DNA from: an uncultured delta proteobacterium
GTDB taxonomy: Bacteria > Desulfobacterota > Syntrophia > Syntrophales > Smithellaceae
DNA: 60,415 nucleotides
NCBI GenBank assembly: GCA_903907985.1
Contig: CAIVQG010000055.1
Coordinates: 66,725 to 127,139, forward strand
Reading direction: 5' to 3'
In this document: piece after piece, positions 44,696 to 53,809 of the stretch
How the letters are laid out: each line of letters starts with the position of its first letter
Numbering within the stretch: the first letter of the stretch is position 1
The notes under the pieces: generated by a model
The model's database searches: none
What the model was told of the DNA's origin: nothing
Seen by the model: the letters and a program-made list of their open reading frames with translations, nothing else
Program-made: the position numbers and the translations under genes

Positions 44696-45184
44696 ATCAT
44701 TTTCCCAGCAATTTCTTGGTGCCGGTGTAAAAATAAAAATATTGCCTGTAGCAGATGATTTCGGGTAACAATGCCTCGCAAAGAAGTTAGAATAATTCTC
44801 CCGAAGAGCTCTCGGGAATTGACTCCAGCACAGCATATGGATTGCCCAAAAACGACATGTTGTGCGATTGACCAGACATCATTTTGCGCCAAGATGCCAA
44901 CATTTTGAAATAACATTGCATTCCTCAAGTTGTTGCTTGGCATTTATTATGCATGTCATGACTTGCGCATTACTCCCTGGAACCCTGGATGTAAATGACG
45001 GGGCGAAGGGATCTTTATCTGGAATTGGTCTTTTTACCGGGGAAGGAATGTCCGGGCAGCGAAAATCCTCAGCAGGATTTCGGACTAAGCAACGGGGGTG
45101 GATAAATCCAAATTCACAACCGGAAAGGTCATGCTTGCCGGGGCGCAACGCATCAATTTTAACAACAACTTAAGGAGAACAATT
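44696..45184. other. Gene-free spacer before the FAD oxidoreductase
   Basis: No ORF here has family features or a good ribosome site. An imperfect hairpin around ATTCTCCCGA...TCGGGAAT (about 44800-44816) may be a weak terminator of the upstream gene. The AAGGAG site at 45172 belongs to the next gene. Confidence 0.5.
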
Positions 45185-46804
45185 ATGACAAAAAAGTATG
45201 ACGTGGTGGTAATTGGATCTGGTGTTGCCGGTTTGGGCTCGGCAGCCATCCTCGCCAGGGACTTCAAGCAGAAGGTTCTGGTGCTGGAGAGAAACCCCTT
45301 TATCGGCGGGCGCCTGGCGTCCTTCGTCGGCAAGGGCAACAAAGTATACATAGACGGCTTGGAATTGGATGCCAATGGTTTCAGACGCGCTCTTGCTCTG
45401 ACCGGATCATGGATTCCTAAATGCACACCGGACCTGGAAACATGCTTCAAAGACGGGCTGTTTGACGGATATACCATCGACACCGGACATGGTTTGTTCT
45501 GGGGCAATAAAGGTAAAATCCGCTGTTTGATGAACTACCTGGAAAAACCAGTCGATATGCCCTGTAATGTCGGCTTTGCTTTCGTTGATTACAAAAAGGG
45601 CAATAAGGCTTATCAGGTAGCCAAAAACGAACCCTACAAGTGGATGAGCGAGCAAGGCTTCCGTTCAACCATGATAGCCCTTCGAGACATGGCCGTGATG
45701 ACTCTGCAAGATATAGCACAAACCGCGCATATGTCTTTTGAACAATGGCTTCTGGCTAGAAACGTTCATAAGGAAGCTTATGATTATATCAAAGTTCTGG
45801 CAGCCTCCCAAACAGGGCAGGCTGATCTCCGTCTGACTCCGGCACCCGACGTCCTGGGACACATGGCTGCCGCATCCCCGATCAAAATGAACCTGGTTGA
45901 AGGTTCCTGCTCGACGGTTGCCAATCCAGGAACCATATCCTTTGCCTTATTGCTGGAAAATGTAATAAAAGAAAACGGCGGCGAAGTCCTCAGGAATTCC
46001 CCCGTTATTGAAGTAAATATTGATAAAGGTGTAGTTAATGGAGTCACTTACCAGACCACCAAAGGCATTGAAACAGTATTAGCAGAGAAAGTTATTTGCA
46101 ACATTCCGGCTAAGCAGATGCTTAATGTAATTCATCCCCGTTATTTCCCGCAGGAAGTTGTTGACAATGTTCAGAATAGGTTTTGGGGTGCCGGCATGAT
46201 TACCGGTTATGGCAATATGAAGTCCGACGTATGGAAAGAAAAAGGCATCGAAGAAAGAAGCTTCATTTACATGCCTGATGTTATTGGAACCGAAGAGGGA
46301 TACAGCGGATGTATTGACATGGTACTGTGGAATCTGGCCAATTGCGCAGAAGGAAGCAATTCCAATCCCACTCTGACCAATGAGACCGGCTCAGCACCGA
46401 AAGGTAAACATGGATGGATATTCTCCACCGCCATGACCCATGAAGAAATGAGAACTCCGCAAAAGGTTCAAAGAGTCGTCGAATGGAATGAAAATTGGTG
46501 GAAGAGAACTTTCGGAGCTAAAAAATGGACAAGCGAAATGGAGCATATGCTCTGGATGTGCACTGACCACGCCTTCGCCTGGATCCAGCCAATCGGACAA
46601 GACAGAATTGATGTAAAATCACCGGATATCGAAGGTCTGTATTTTGCTGGTGACCAATATGGCAAACGTCTGTGGGGTTGCGGTGTAGATGCCGCCGCTC
46701 TGAGTACCACTTTGTGCGTTGACAGCATAATGGGATCCAATACTGAAGAAAAAGTATTCCCGTTCTATCATCGGGCACTGCCTGAACCAAAGAAAGTCTG
46801 GTAA
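45185..46804 (+). CDS. FAD-dependent phytoene-desaturase-like oxidoreductase
   Basis: A 539-residue protein starting at the ATG at 45185 with AAGGAG upstream. The N-terminal FAD motif reads VVVIGSGVAGLGSAAILA and is followed by GGRLASF. Later a segment GQDRIDVKSPDIEGLYFAGDQYG (about 475-500) matches the C-terminal FAD-binding element of the amine oxidase/phytoene desaturase superfamily. The protein is longer than amine oxidases and has unusually many Trp residues. There are no carotenoid genes nearby, so the substrate is unknown. It stands as a single gene with a terminator after it. Confidence 0.8.
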   Translation: MTKKYDVVVIGSGVAGLGSAAILARDFKQKVLVLERNPFIGGRLASFVGKGNKVYIDGLELDANGFRRALALTGSWIPKCTPDLETCFKDGLFDGYTIDTGHGLFWGNKGKIRCLMNYLEKPVDMPCNVGFAFVDYKKGNKAYQVAKNEPYKWMSEQGFRSTMIALRDMAVMTLQDIAQTAHMSFEQWLLARNVHKEAYDYIKVLAASQTGQADLRLTPAPDVLGHMAAASPIKMNLVEGSCSTVANPGTISFALLLENVIKENGGEVLRNSPVIEVNIDKGVVNGVTYQTTKGIETVLAEKVICNIPAKQMLNVIHPRYFPQEVVDNVQNRFWGAGMITGYGNMKSDVWKEKGIEERSFIYMPDVIGTEEGYSGCIDMVLWNLANCAEGSNSNPTLTNETGSAPKGKHGWIFSTAMTHEEMRTPQKVQRVVEWNENWWKRTFGAKKWTSEMEHMLWMCTDHAFAWIQPIGQDRIDVKSPDIEGLYFAGDQYGKRLWGCGVDAAALSTTLCVDSIMGSNTEEKVFPFYHRALPEPKKVW

Positions 46805-46847
46805 GAACATCCGCCTTGCCGGATTGCTCGTAAGTGATAAATAATTG

Positions 46848-46887
46848 AAAATGGGTTGCAGTAGATTAACTGCAACCCATTTTTTTC
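46848..46887 (+). terminator. Intrinsic terminator after the FAD oxidoreductase
   Basis: A stem of about 14 bp (AAATGGGTTGCAGT with its complement) around an AT-rich loop is followed by TTTTTTT, 44 bases after the stop. Confidence 0.9.
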
Positions 46888-47071
46888 TGCTGTGAAATAT
46901 GACACTTGCATTCCCCCCACGGATGATTTAAACTTTAATTGCAATTGCGTTGATTCTTGTTTTTATGTAGACTTCAAGAAGTTTGGAAAATAGCTACGCG
47001 AATTTTCATAATAGCAGAGAGAAGCTTTTAACTGAGGTTGGATTAATAAGGCACTACTGGGGAGAGCATTT

Positions 47072-47527
47072 ATGACCAAACACATATTATTATTCCTGAC
47101 GCTTTTTTTTATTTTTTCAGGAACGGCTCAGGCTGATTTTTACAAATGGGAGGATGAAAACGGCGTTATCCACATTACCGATTACCCTCCACCGGCTAAA
47201 TCCGGCAAAAAAATTCAAGTTCATAAACAAGATTCCCCAGCGCAAGAAAAAGAAGAGCAGGAAATATCAAAAGATGGGCAAAAAAAGAATCCTGATGCCG
47301 TTCTGTATACGAAAGATTCCTGCGGTGATTGCGATAAGGCGCGCGAATACCTGAAATCAAAAAAAGTGCCTTTTACAGAATACAATACCGATAACAATAA
47401 GGAAGCAGCTAAAAAAAGAAAAACTATCGATGACAGCGCCGAGGCCCCATTTGCCATTATCAACAATAATCAGGTATATGGATTTTCCGAAAGCATTTAC
47501 AATAAAGTATTAAAGGCGAAACCTTAA
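47072..47527 (+). CDS. Exported DUF4124-glutaredoxin fusion
   Basis: A 151-residue protein. An N-terminal signal peptide (hydrophobic LLLFLTLFFIF, then SGTAQA cleavage near 22) leads to a DUF4124 segment (DFYKWEDENGVIHITDYPP), a charged linker, then a glutaredoxin-like domain (about 77-150) with the active site CGDCDKAREYL and a TDNNKEAAKKR helix. It would be a periplasmic thiol-disulfide protein; DUF4124 domains often accompany such redox modules. It is 3 bases before the EFR1 gene. Confidence 0.82.
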   Translation: MTKHILLFLTLFFIFSGTAQADFYKWEDENGVIHITDYPPPAKSGKKIQVHKQDSPAQEKEEQEISKDGQKKNPDAVLYTKDSCGDCDKAREYLKSKKVPFTEYNTDNNKEAAKKRKTIDDSAEAPFAIINNNQVYGFSESIYNKVLKAKP

Positions 47528-47530
47528 CAT

Positions 47531-48328
47531 ATGAATAACTCAATTTATTTCTATACAGGAACAGGTAATTCCCTGTGGACAGCAAAAAACTTGGCCCGGC
47601 AGCTGGGCAATACTGATTTGATTCCTATGGTCCGGGAAAAAGAATCAATTAGCACTTCTGATGCCGAACGTGTTGGCATCATTTTTCCCGTGCATATGTG
47701 GGGTTTACCTCTGCATGTCATTGATTTTGTCCAGAGGCTGGCTGCCGATTCCGCCAAATACTTTTTTGCTGTGGCAGTAAATGCCGGACAGGTTGCCGCC
47801 ACCTTGATTCAGTTGCAAAAGATAATGCAGGAAAAAGACATTGTTCTTTCTGCAGGATTTTCCATATGTCTGCCCAGCAATTATATTCCCTGGGGTGGTG
47901 CCATCGCCGTGGAAAAACAGCAGGAACTATTTGCTGAGTCCTTAACCAAAATTAAATTAATTGCGGATATTGTTCGAGCCAAAGAAGCAAGGCTTCTGGA
48001 AAAGGGTCCTTCATTGCAGAATGTCTTCCTTTCTGCACTTTACAAAATGGGCTCACCGCGAATTCCGCAGATGGATAAATCATTCCGGGTTGATGAAAAA
48101 TGTACCGGCTGTAAAATATGTGAAAAAATCTGTCCCACCAAAAATATTATCATCGCCGACCGTAAGCCCACGTGGCATCATCATTGTGAGCAGTGCCTGG
48201 CTTGCATCCAATGGTGCCCTGAAGAAGCAATTCAATATGGAAAAAACACCAGAACAAAAAAACGCTACCATCATCCTGAAATAAAATTGCCGGAAATGAT
48301 CGCCAGCAACACTCCGCCAAACAGGTAA
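47531..48328 (+). CDS. EFR1-type flavodoxin-ferredoxin fusion
   Basis: A 265-residue EFR1-family protein. Residues 1-150 form a flavodoxin-like domain whose phosphate loop reads FYTGTGNSLWTAKNLA, which is the family hallmark (EFR1 means flavodoxin with ferredoxin). Residues about 190-245 carry two [4Fe-4S] sites: CTGCKICEKICPTKNI and CEQCLACIQWCPEEAI. It probably moves electrons at low potential between unknown partners in the cytoplasm. The ATG follows the glutaredoxin stop by three bases, so coexpression is likely. Confidence 0.9.
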   Translation: MNNSIYFYTGTGNSLWTAKNLARQLGNTDLIPMVREKESISTSDAERVGIIFPVHMWGLPLHVIDFVQRLAADSAKYFFAVAVNAGQVAATLIQLQKIMQEKDIVLSAGFSICLPSNYIPWGGAIAVEKQQELFAESLTKIKLIADIVRAKEARLLEKGPSLQNVFLSALYKMGSPRIPQMDKSFRVDEKCTGCKICEKICPTKNIIIADRKPTWHHHCEQCLACIQWCPEEAIQYGKNTRTKKRYHHPEIKLPEMIASNTPPNR

Positions 48329-48386
48329 ATGACCGGATTTCTTTTTGCTTATGCCGGATGAATACTAAAACATAGTTACTCCAAAG

Positions 48387-48424
48387 AAAAATCTCTTGCC
48401 ACCGGTCGGCGGCAAGAGATTTTT
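48387..48424 (+). terminator. Intrinsic terminator after the EFR1 gene
   Basis: A 14-bp perfect stem (AAAAATCTCTTGCC with its complement) with a 10-base loop ends in TTTT, about 60 bases after the stop. Confidence 0.88.
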
Positions 48425-48494
48425 ACGGAAAGATTTGACAAGAACATCATTCCTCTAGTAATAGAAAAACAAATAATTAACGGGAGCATTCGCT

Positions 48495-49667
48495 TTGAAA
48501 TATAAATATAGCATTACAGTTATAATCTTCTCTGCTTTCATTGTTTTTGCCGCCAGTGCCGGCGCTCAGGAGTCTCTATTCAAAACATCATCATCTGTCG
48601 GACAGGAGCTGATCAATGCCCTTAAAATTGATAAGCTGCTGTCATTTTGCGGTGAATCCGTTCCCCTAAATGATGTAGAAATAAAAGAAAGATTAGAGAG
48701 AGAATTACTTTATGCCCTGGATAATAACGATGATGTAATATTATGGCTAAAACGTTCCAACCGTTTTTTCTTTCATATCGAGAATGTTTTAAAAAAGAAC
48801 TCCATGCCCGACGATTTGAAATATATTGCCATTGCCGAAAGCGCCTTGAAGCCTCTGGCAACATCAAACAAAGGAGCAGTCGGTTATTGGCAATTCATTG
48901 AGGGCACCGGTAACAGATACGGCATGAAGATTAATGCCGACATTGATGAACGCCGCAGCTTCTTTAGATCAACCGACGCCGCCATAGCTTACCTCAAAGA
49001 CCTTTATGCGCTTTTTGGGTCATGGACTCTGGCTGCCGCTGCCTACAATATGGGTGAAGAAGGCTTAAAAGCAGAAATGCTGGTGCAAAAAGCAAATAAC
49101 TACTATCAGCTTTATTTACCTCAAGAAACACAGCGTTATGTCTTTCGCATTCTATCGGCAAAAATAATCATGTCGAATCCCAAAAAATTTGGCTATTCTC
49201 TTGCTAAAGAAGATCTATACCAACCTCTGCAACTCGACCAGGTCGAGATATCGGGCAATCAGCCCGTACCCATTTATTTAGTTGCTCAAGCGGCAAAGAC
49301 CTATTTCAAAATGATCAAAGACCTTAACCCTCATTTTAAAAACTATTATATTCCGGCCGGGAAACATCAGATTTTACTTCCTAAAGGATCGGCCACGGGA
49401 TTTGCCGAACGTTACGATAATCTTTTACTGCAATGGTCTGAAGAAAAAAAAGAATTCACCTATACAGCGAAAAAAGGCGATAATTTATCCAATATATCGA
49501 CCCGCTTTAACGTACCGGTGAAAGCAATAATGATCTGGAATGGAATTACCAATGGCAAAAAATTAGCACCGGGAGATAAACTGATTATTTATTCTAAAAT
49601 TCTTAAACCGAAAAATAGCAATGACAAGGACAACACCGCTGGGAACCCTACTTTAAAACTTCCCTGA
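48495..49667 (+). CDS. LysM-containing lytic murein transglycosylase (MltD-like)
   Basis: A 390-residue exported protein with a TTG start and a signal peptide (ITVIIFSAFIVFAASAGA then QE). The SLT domain (about 90-230) shows the catalytic Glu in AIAESALKPLATS and the family segments KGAVGYWQFIEGTGNRYGM and LAAAAYNMGEEGL. A LysM repeat follows at about 312-375 (YTAKKGDNLSNISTRFNVPVKAI as its start). MltD-like enzymes cleave peptidoglycan glycan strands in the periplasm. Its ribosome site (GGGAG) is at a normal distance. Single gene between terminators. Confidence 0.9.
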   Translation: MKYKYSITVIIFSAFIVFAASAGAQESLFKTSSSVGQELINALKIDKLLSFCGESVPLNDVEIKERLERELLYALDNNDDVILWLKRSNRFFFHIENVLKKNSMPDDLKYIAIAESALKPLATSNKGAVGYWQFIEGTGNRYGMKINADIDERRSFFRSTDAAIAYLKDLYALFGSWTLAAAAYNMGEEGLKAEMLVQKANNYYQLYLPQETQRYVFRILSAKIIMSNPKKFGYSLAKEDLYQPLQLDQVEISGNQPVPIYLVAQAAKTYFKMIKDLNPHFKNYYIPAGKHQILLPKGSATGFAERYDNLLLQWSEEKKEFTYTAKKGDNLSNISTRFNVPVKAIMIWNGITNGKKLAPGDKLIIYSKILKPKNSNDKDNTAGNPTLKLP

Positions 49668-49724
49668 ATAGCTCAAGGGATCCCCGACACATACCCAGGC
49701 ATGCCTGGTACTTTTACGAGGTCG

Positions 49725-50012
49725 TCAGTATTCGAAATCAGCCACTTCTATCTTAGCACTCAGATTTCTAACTTTTGTTAATACTTCTACATGGTCCGGC
49801 TGTACCTGATAACTCTTCAACGCATCGAAATCGGCAAAAGTCGAAACCAACGCAAAGTCGAACGTTTTTATTGGACGCGGATCAATTCCACATTCATAGC
49901 TTATTATTTCTTTTATTTTTTTCGGCAGTGCTAAGAGAGAACTTTTCAGGTCGGCAATTTGCGGAGCTGTAACTGATTCCTTGAATTTTAAAAGCACAAT
50001 ATGTTTTAGCAT
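49725..50012 (-). CDS. Dabb (stress-responsive A/B barrel) domain protein
   Basis: A 95-residue single-domain protein. The ATG at 50012 preceded by GAGGAG is preferred to an ATG at 50117. The signature starts MLKHIVLLKFKESVTAPQI and continues IISYECGIDPRPI and FALVSTFADFDALKSYQVQPDHVEV. Dabb proteins form dimeric alpha-beta barrels of varied or unknown function. It is divergent from the Rrf2 operon. Confidence 0.88.
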   Translation of the reverse strand: MLKHIVLLKFKESVTAPQIADLKSSLLALPKKIKEIISYECGIDPRPIKTFDFALVSTFADFDALKSYQVQPDHVEVLTKVRNLSAKIEVADFEY

Positions 50013-50152
50013 CTTTTTTCTCCTCATTAGGAATACGTATTGCATCTGAAGTATTTTGGCTGGCGAATCCTTATACGTCAAGCAATATCTTTGGTCATAA
50101 CAATAAATATCCTTCATTAAATGCTTGACAAATCGCGTCAGCTGAATTAATT

Positions 50153-50169
50153 ACTACTAATTAGATAGT
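50153..50169. promoter_or_regulatory. Imperfect dyad before the Rrf2 gene
   Basis: ACTA-CTAATTAG-A-TAGT forms an imperfect inverted repeat in the 215-base divergent gap, 59 bases before the Rrf2 start. Rrf2 proteins often bind such dyads at their own promoters. This is weak evidence. Confidence 0.3.
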
Positions 50170-50227
50170 ATATATTTGAAAAGAATACTACCGCCGTTTA
50201 CAGACTAAAGAAGTTAGGTTTAAATAG

Positions 50228-50671
50228 ATGAAATTGTCCACAAGATCAAGATACGGTGTTCGTCTCATGACGGCATTAGCTTGTGAACATGGAGAAAAAT
50301 CGCTTTTTTTAAAAGATATTGCCGCAAGCGAAGAAATATCGGGAAAATACCTGAGTCTCATTGTAATTCCATTGCGTGCTGCGGGTTTAATTAACTCGCT
50401 GCGCGGCGCCCACGGCGGATATTCATTAGCCAGAGCCCCCGGTGAAATAACTTTGTGCGACATCATAGAGGCTCTGGAAGGTGAAACCTGTCTGGTTCGT
50501 TGCGTGAAACAACCCGCGACATGCAACCGTGCAGCCATTTGTCCAACCAGGGATATCTGGAGCGTTCTGGGAGATAAGATTCGGGAGACGATGAGAAGTA
50601 TTAATATTGCCGAACTTGCCAGACTGAAGAAGGAAAAAATAAAAAATGTTCAAAACATTAACAATTTATAA
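50228..50671 (+). CDS. Rrf2 family regulator with conserved cysteines
   Basis: A 147-residue winged-helix regulator of the IscR/NsrR/RsrR group. The N-terminus MKLSTRSRYGVRLMTALA is the classical family start and the HTH is at about 25-60. The C-terminal loop holds three Cys (ETCLVRCVKQPATCN, about 92-104) and two more in the tail (AICPTRD), so an iron-sulfur cluster sensor is expected. It lies directly before nadA (overlapping TAA-AAGGA), making it a candidate regulator of the NAD and methionine genes in its operon. Confidence 0.88.
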   Translation: MKLSTRSRYGVRLMTALACEHGEKSLFLKDIAASEEISGKYLSLIVIPLRAAGLINSLRGAHGGYSLARAPGEITLCDIIEALEGETCLVRCVKQPATCNRAAICPTRDIWSVLGDKIRETMRSINIAELARLKKEKIKNVQNINNL

Positions 50672-50683
50672 AGGATTAATTGT

Positions 50684-51598
50684 GTGCCGTTTATGGAAAT
50701 CGTTGATAAAATCAATAATTTAAAAAAAGAAAAAAATGCGGTTATACTTGTTCATAATTACCAGTTGCCGGAAATTCATGACATCGCCGACTTTGTCGGT
50801 GATTCTTTGGGTTTAAGCATAGAAGCAGCAAAAACAGATGCCGAGGTAATAGTCTTTTGCGGTGTTCATTTCATGGCGGAAACGGCAAAAATATTGTCAC
50901 CGCAAAAAACAGTTTTATTGCCGGACAAAAATGCCGGCTGTCCAATGGCTGATATGATCGATGCGGAAAGCTTGACGGCCTTGAAAGCAAAGCATCCGCA
51001 GGCGGTTGCTTTATGCTATGTAAACACTTCGGCTGCCGTAAAAGCACAATGTGATTATTGTTGCACATCAGCTAACGCCGAAAAAATGGTCCGGCATATC
51101 TTGACCAAACATCAGGAGATTATCTTTGTTCCCGATAAATATTTAGCCCAGTTTGTATCTGCGCAAGTCGGATGTAAATTTGTCATCTGGGAGGGCTATT
51201 GCCCGATCCATGCCGCTATTATTCCGGAACATATTTTACGTGCCCGGCAACTGCATCCGCAGGCTAAAGTAATCGTTCACCCGGAATGCAGCCCGGAGCT
51301 GACGGCTCTTGCAGACATTGTCACCTCTACCGAGGGAATGTGTAAATATGTAAAAAATACGGCCGATACGGAGTTTATTATCGGCACGGAAATCGGTATA
51401 ATCCACCGGATGAAAAAGGATAACCCGGGAAAATACTTTTATCCGGCATCCGACAAGGCTGTTTGCCCGAACATGAAACGCACAACTCTGGAGAAGGTTC
51501 TCTGGTCGCTGACAGACATGACTCATGAAATTACCGTGCCGCAGGACATTATGGATAAAGCACGGCTGGCTATCGAAAGAATGGTACAAATAGCTTAA
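50684..51598 (+). CDS. nadA: Quinolinate synthase
   Basis: A 304-residue NadA starting at GTG 50684 (AAGGA eight bases upstream). It carries the three cluster-ligand Cys regions CGVHFMAETAK, a Cys in VHPECSPELTALAD and CPNMKRTTLEKV, and the substrate-binding VHNYQLPEIHDIADFVGDS (about 21). It condenses iminoaspartate and dihydroxyacetone phosphate to quinolinate for NAD synthesis, and its [4Fe-4S] cluster is oxygen sensitive. Located after an Rrf2 regulator. nadB and nadC are not in the window. Confidence 0.95.
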   Translation: MPFMEIVDKINNLKKEKNAVILVHNYQLPEIHDIADFVGDSLGLSIEAAKTDAEVIVFCGVHFMAETAKILSPQKTVLLPDKNAGCPMADMIDAESLTALKAKHPQAVALCYVNTSAAVKAQCDYCCTSANAEKMVRHILTKHQEIIFVPDKYLAQFVSAQVGCKFVIWEGYCPIHAAIIPEHILRARQLHPQAKVIVHPECSPELTALADIVTSTEGMCKYVKNTADTEFIIGTEIGIIHRMKKDNPGKYFYPASDKAVCPNMKRTTLEKVLWSLTDMTHEITVPQDIMDKARLAIERMVQIA

Positions 51599-51627
51599 TG
51601 ACACCATAATTTGGGTTGATTTAATAT

Positions 51628-52749
51628 ATGCATAAAAATTCAGTCGGCATCGTCAAAACACAATATTTTACCTTTGCCGAACCACCAGATACCCTGCAGC
51701 TGAAATCAGGCCGCACTCTGGGACCGGTAACATTAGCCTATGAGACTTACGGCACTCTTAATTCCGGAAAATCCAATGCCATCTTAGTATGCCATGCACT
51801 TTCCGGAGATGCCCACGCTGCAGGTTTTCACGAAGGAGACACCGCCGCCGGCTGGTGGGACGACATGATCGGCCCCGGCAAGGCCTTAGACACAAAGCTA
51901 TACTTTATTATTTGTTCCAATGTCATCGGTGGCTGCAAGGGAAGTACAGGGCCATCTTCCATTAATGGCGCAACGGGAATACCTCATGCTATAGATTTTC
52001 CGCTGATTACCATCGAAGATATGGTTGATGCCCAAAAGAAATTAATTGATTTTTTCGGAATTGAAAAACTTCTTTGCGTAATCGGCGGTTCCATGGGCGG
52101 CATGCAAGCGCTGCAGTGGGCATCGAAATATCCGGAAAATATTGTTACGGCAATCCCCATCGCCACAGCCCTGAAACATTCGCCGCAGCAGATTGCCTTT
52201 AATGAAGTCATCCGGCAAACGATTATGGCTGATCCCGCCTGGAGGGAGGGATATTATTATGAGCATGGTCAACCGGAAAAAGGCCTGGCCGTCGCCCGGA
52301 TGATCGGGCATATTACATTTATGAGCGATCAATCGATGGAGGAAAAATTTTCGCGCCGGCTAAAAAATGATAACCTGAGTTTCCAGTTTATCGATGATTT
52401 TGAAGTAGAAGGCTATTTACGCTATCGCGGCTACAACTTTGTCAAACGCTTCGATGCCAATTCCTATCTTTACATTACCAAGGCGATGGACTATTTTGAT
52501 TTATCCGGTGATAATTTCCTGCCCACTGTTAAAAAAACAGCCATTCGTTTTCTGGTGATTTCATTTAAATCGGACTGGCTCTATCCATCGCATCAGTCGC
52601 AGGACATCGTTCGTCTTTTGAAAAGGAAGCATGCTTACACTACCTATTTTGATTTAATCTCGACCTGGGGACATGATGCTTTTCTCATCGAGATTGAAGA
52701 TGAAACACGCTTAATTAAAAATTTTCTGGCCAACAACAGCCTCGCTTAA
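51628..52749 (+). CDS. metX: Homoserine O-acyltransferase
   Basis: A 373-residue alpha/beta hydrolase-type enzyme of the MetX family. The nucleophile elbow reads GGSMGGMQALQWA (about 151), with the oxyanion region YGTLN/LVCHALSGDAHAAG (about 53), and the catalytic Asp and His in the KSDWLYPSHQSQ and TWGHDAFLIE segments. It O-acylates homoserine with acetyl- or succinyl-CoA in methionine synthesis; the sequence does not settle the acyl donor. It is followed by metW, the usual metXW pair. Confidence 0.94.
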   Translation: MHKNSVGIVKTQYFTFAEPPDTLQLKSGRTLGPVTLAYETYGTLNSGKSNAILVCHALSGDAHAAGFHEGDTAAGWWDDMIGPGKALDTKLYFIICSNVIGGCKGSTGPSSINGATGIPHAIDFPLITIEDMVDAQKKLIDFFGIEKLLCVIGGSMGGMQALQWASKYPENIVTAIPIATALKHSPQQIAFNEVIRQTIMADPAWREGYYYEHGQPEKGLAVARMIGHITFMSDQSMEEKFSRRLKNDNLSFQFIDDFEVEGYLRYRGYNFVKRFDANSYLYITKAMDYFDLSGDNFLPTVKKTAIRFLVISFKSDWLYPSHQSQDIVRLLKRKHAYTTYFDLISTWGHDAFLIEIEDETRLIKNFLANNSLA

Positions 52750-52785
52750 AGTAGCACAGCAATAAAAGAAAGAATACTTGTCTAT

Positions 52786-53382
52786 ATGAAACTTGACCAT
52801 CAAATTATCGCCCGCATTATTACAGAGGGTGCACACGTTTTAGATTTAGGCTGCGGGAACGGCGAGTTGCTTGCCGTTCTGGAAAAGGAAAAGAATGCTC
52901 TCGTTCAGGGCATTGAATTAAATGATGAACAAATGCACATCTGCGTGGAACGCGGGCTGACAGTGCTTCAGGGGGATATTGAAAGCGGACTGGTTGATTA
53001 TCCCGATCAGTCTTTCGATTATATTATTTTAAATCAAATCATGCAGGAAATAAAAGCAGCCGATTTTGTCATTGCGGAATCTTTGCGGGTGGGAAAGCGT
53101 GTCATTGTCGGATTTCCCAATTTTGCCCACATCAAGGCCCGCTTAACGCTTCTTTTCGCCGGGAAAACTCCGATTAACGAGGCATTGCCGTATTACTGGT
53201 TTGAAACACCAAACATCCGTTTCTTAACCATTCGTGATTTTACTGACTACTGCCTGAAAAAAAATATCCATATAGAGCAGGCCTGCTACTTGGGGAAATC
53301 CAAGCCGGTGCACATTTTACCAAACCTGCTGGCGTTGAATGCAGTTTTTGTAATCACTAAAGGGGGTGCGCAATCAGCATGA
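52786..53382 (+). CDS. metW: Methionine biosynthesis protein MetW
   Basis: A 198-residue SAM-methyltransferase-like protein, of the MetW family (IITEGAHVLDLGCGNGELLAVLE, about 14-36). It also shows the conserved HICVERGLTVLQGDIESGL and FDYIILNQIMQEI segments. MetW cooperates with MetX. The gene ends with an ATGA overlap with the ridA-like gene. Confidence 0.92.
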   Translation: MKLDHQIIARIITEGAHVLDLGCGNGELLAVLEKEKNALVQGIELNDEQMHICVERGLTVLQGDIESGLVDYPDQSFDYIILNQIMQEIKAADFVIAESLRVGKRVIVGFPNFAHIKARLTLLFAGKTPINEALPYYWFETPNIRFLTIRDFTDYCLKKNIHIEQACYLGKSKPVHILPNLLALNAVFVITKGGAQSA

Positions 53383-53762
53383 GGGGGAAAATAATTATTT
53401 CCAATAACCTGCCGGCAGCCGGGCCTTATTCCACCGCAGTGGAAGCAAACGGCTTTATTTTTTTATCCGGCCAATTGCCGGTTAACCCTGTCACCGGTGA
53501 GATTATCAGCGAAATTAAAGACGCTACGAGGCTTGTGCTGGCAAATATTCAATCTGTCATAACCGCCGCAGGATTAACAATGTCTGATATTGTAAAGACA
53601 ACTATTTTTTTAAAAAACATCTCCGACTTTCCCGTTGTCAATGAAATTTATGCTGAATTTTTTCCTGAAGCACCTCCGGCACGTTCGACAATTGAAGTCA
53701 GCAATTTACCCAAAGGAGCAACCATAGAAATCGAGGCTATAGCCATTAGTAAGGATAGTTAA
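53379..53762 (+). CDS. ridA: RidA-family deaminase
   Basis: A 127-residue RidA (YjgF/YER057c/UK114) protein. The start RGKIIISNNLPAAGPYSTAVEANGFIFLSGQLP (family hallmark, shown in pieces), the GLTMSDIVKTTIFLKNI segment and the PPARSTIEVSNLPKGATIEIEAIA end with the conserved Arg and Glu are all visible. RidA hydrolyses reactive enamine/imine intermediates from amino-acid metabolism. Its overlap with metW suggests coexpression with methionine genes. Confidence 0.95.
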   Translation: MRGKIIISNNLPAAGPYSTAVEANGFIFLSGQLPVNPVTGEIISEIKDATRLVLANIQSVITAAGLTMSDIVKTTIFLKNISDFPVVNEIYAEFFPEAPPARSTIEVSNLPKGATIEIEAIAISKDS

Positions 53763-53809
53763 TTATTAGGAATCCTTACCCTCATTCATCATACTGATTA
53801 TAATAGTTT

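Noticed and set aside
44862-45173. A 103-residue plus-strand ORF in the spacer before the FAD oxidoreductase.
   Set aside because: No ribosome site or protein-like pattern; it overlaps the real ribosome site region of the next gene.
49695-49708. CCAGGCATGCCTGG palindrome as a regulator site.
   Set aside because: It lies between convergent genes and not near a start; with no T-tract it is also a poor terminator, so nothing firm can be said.
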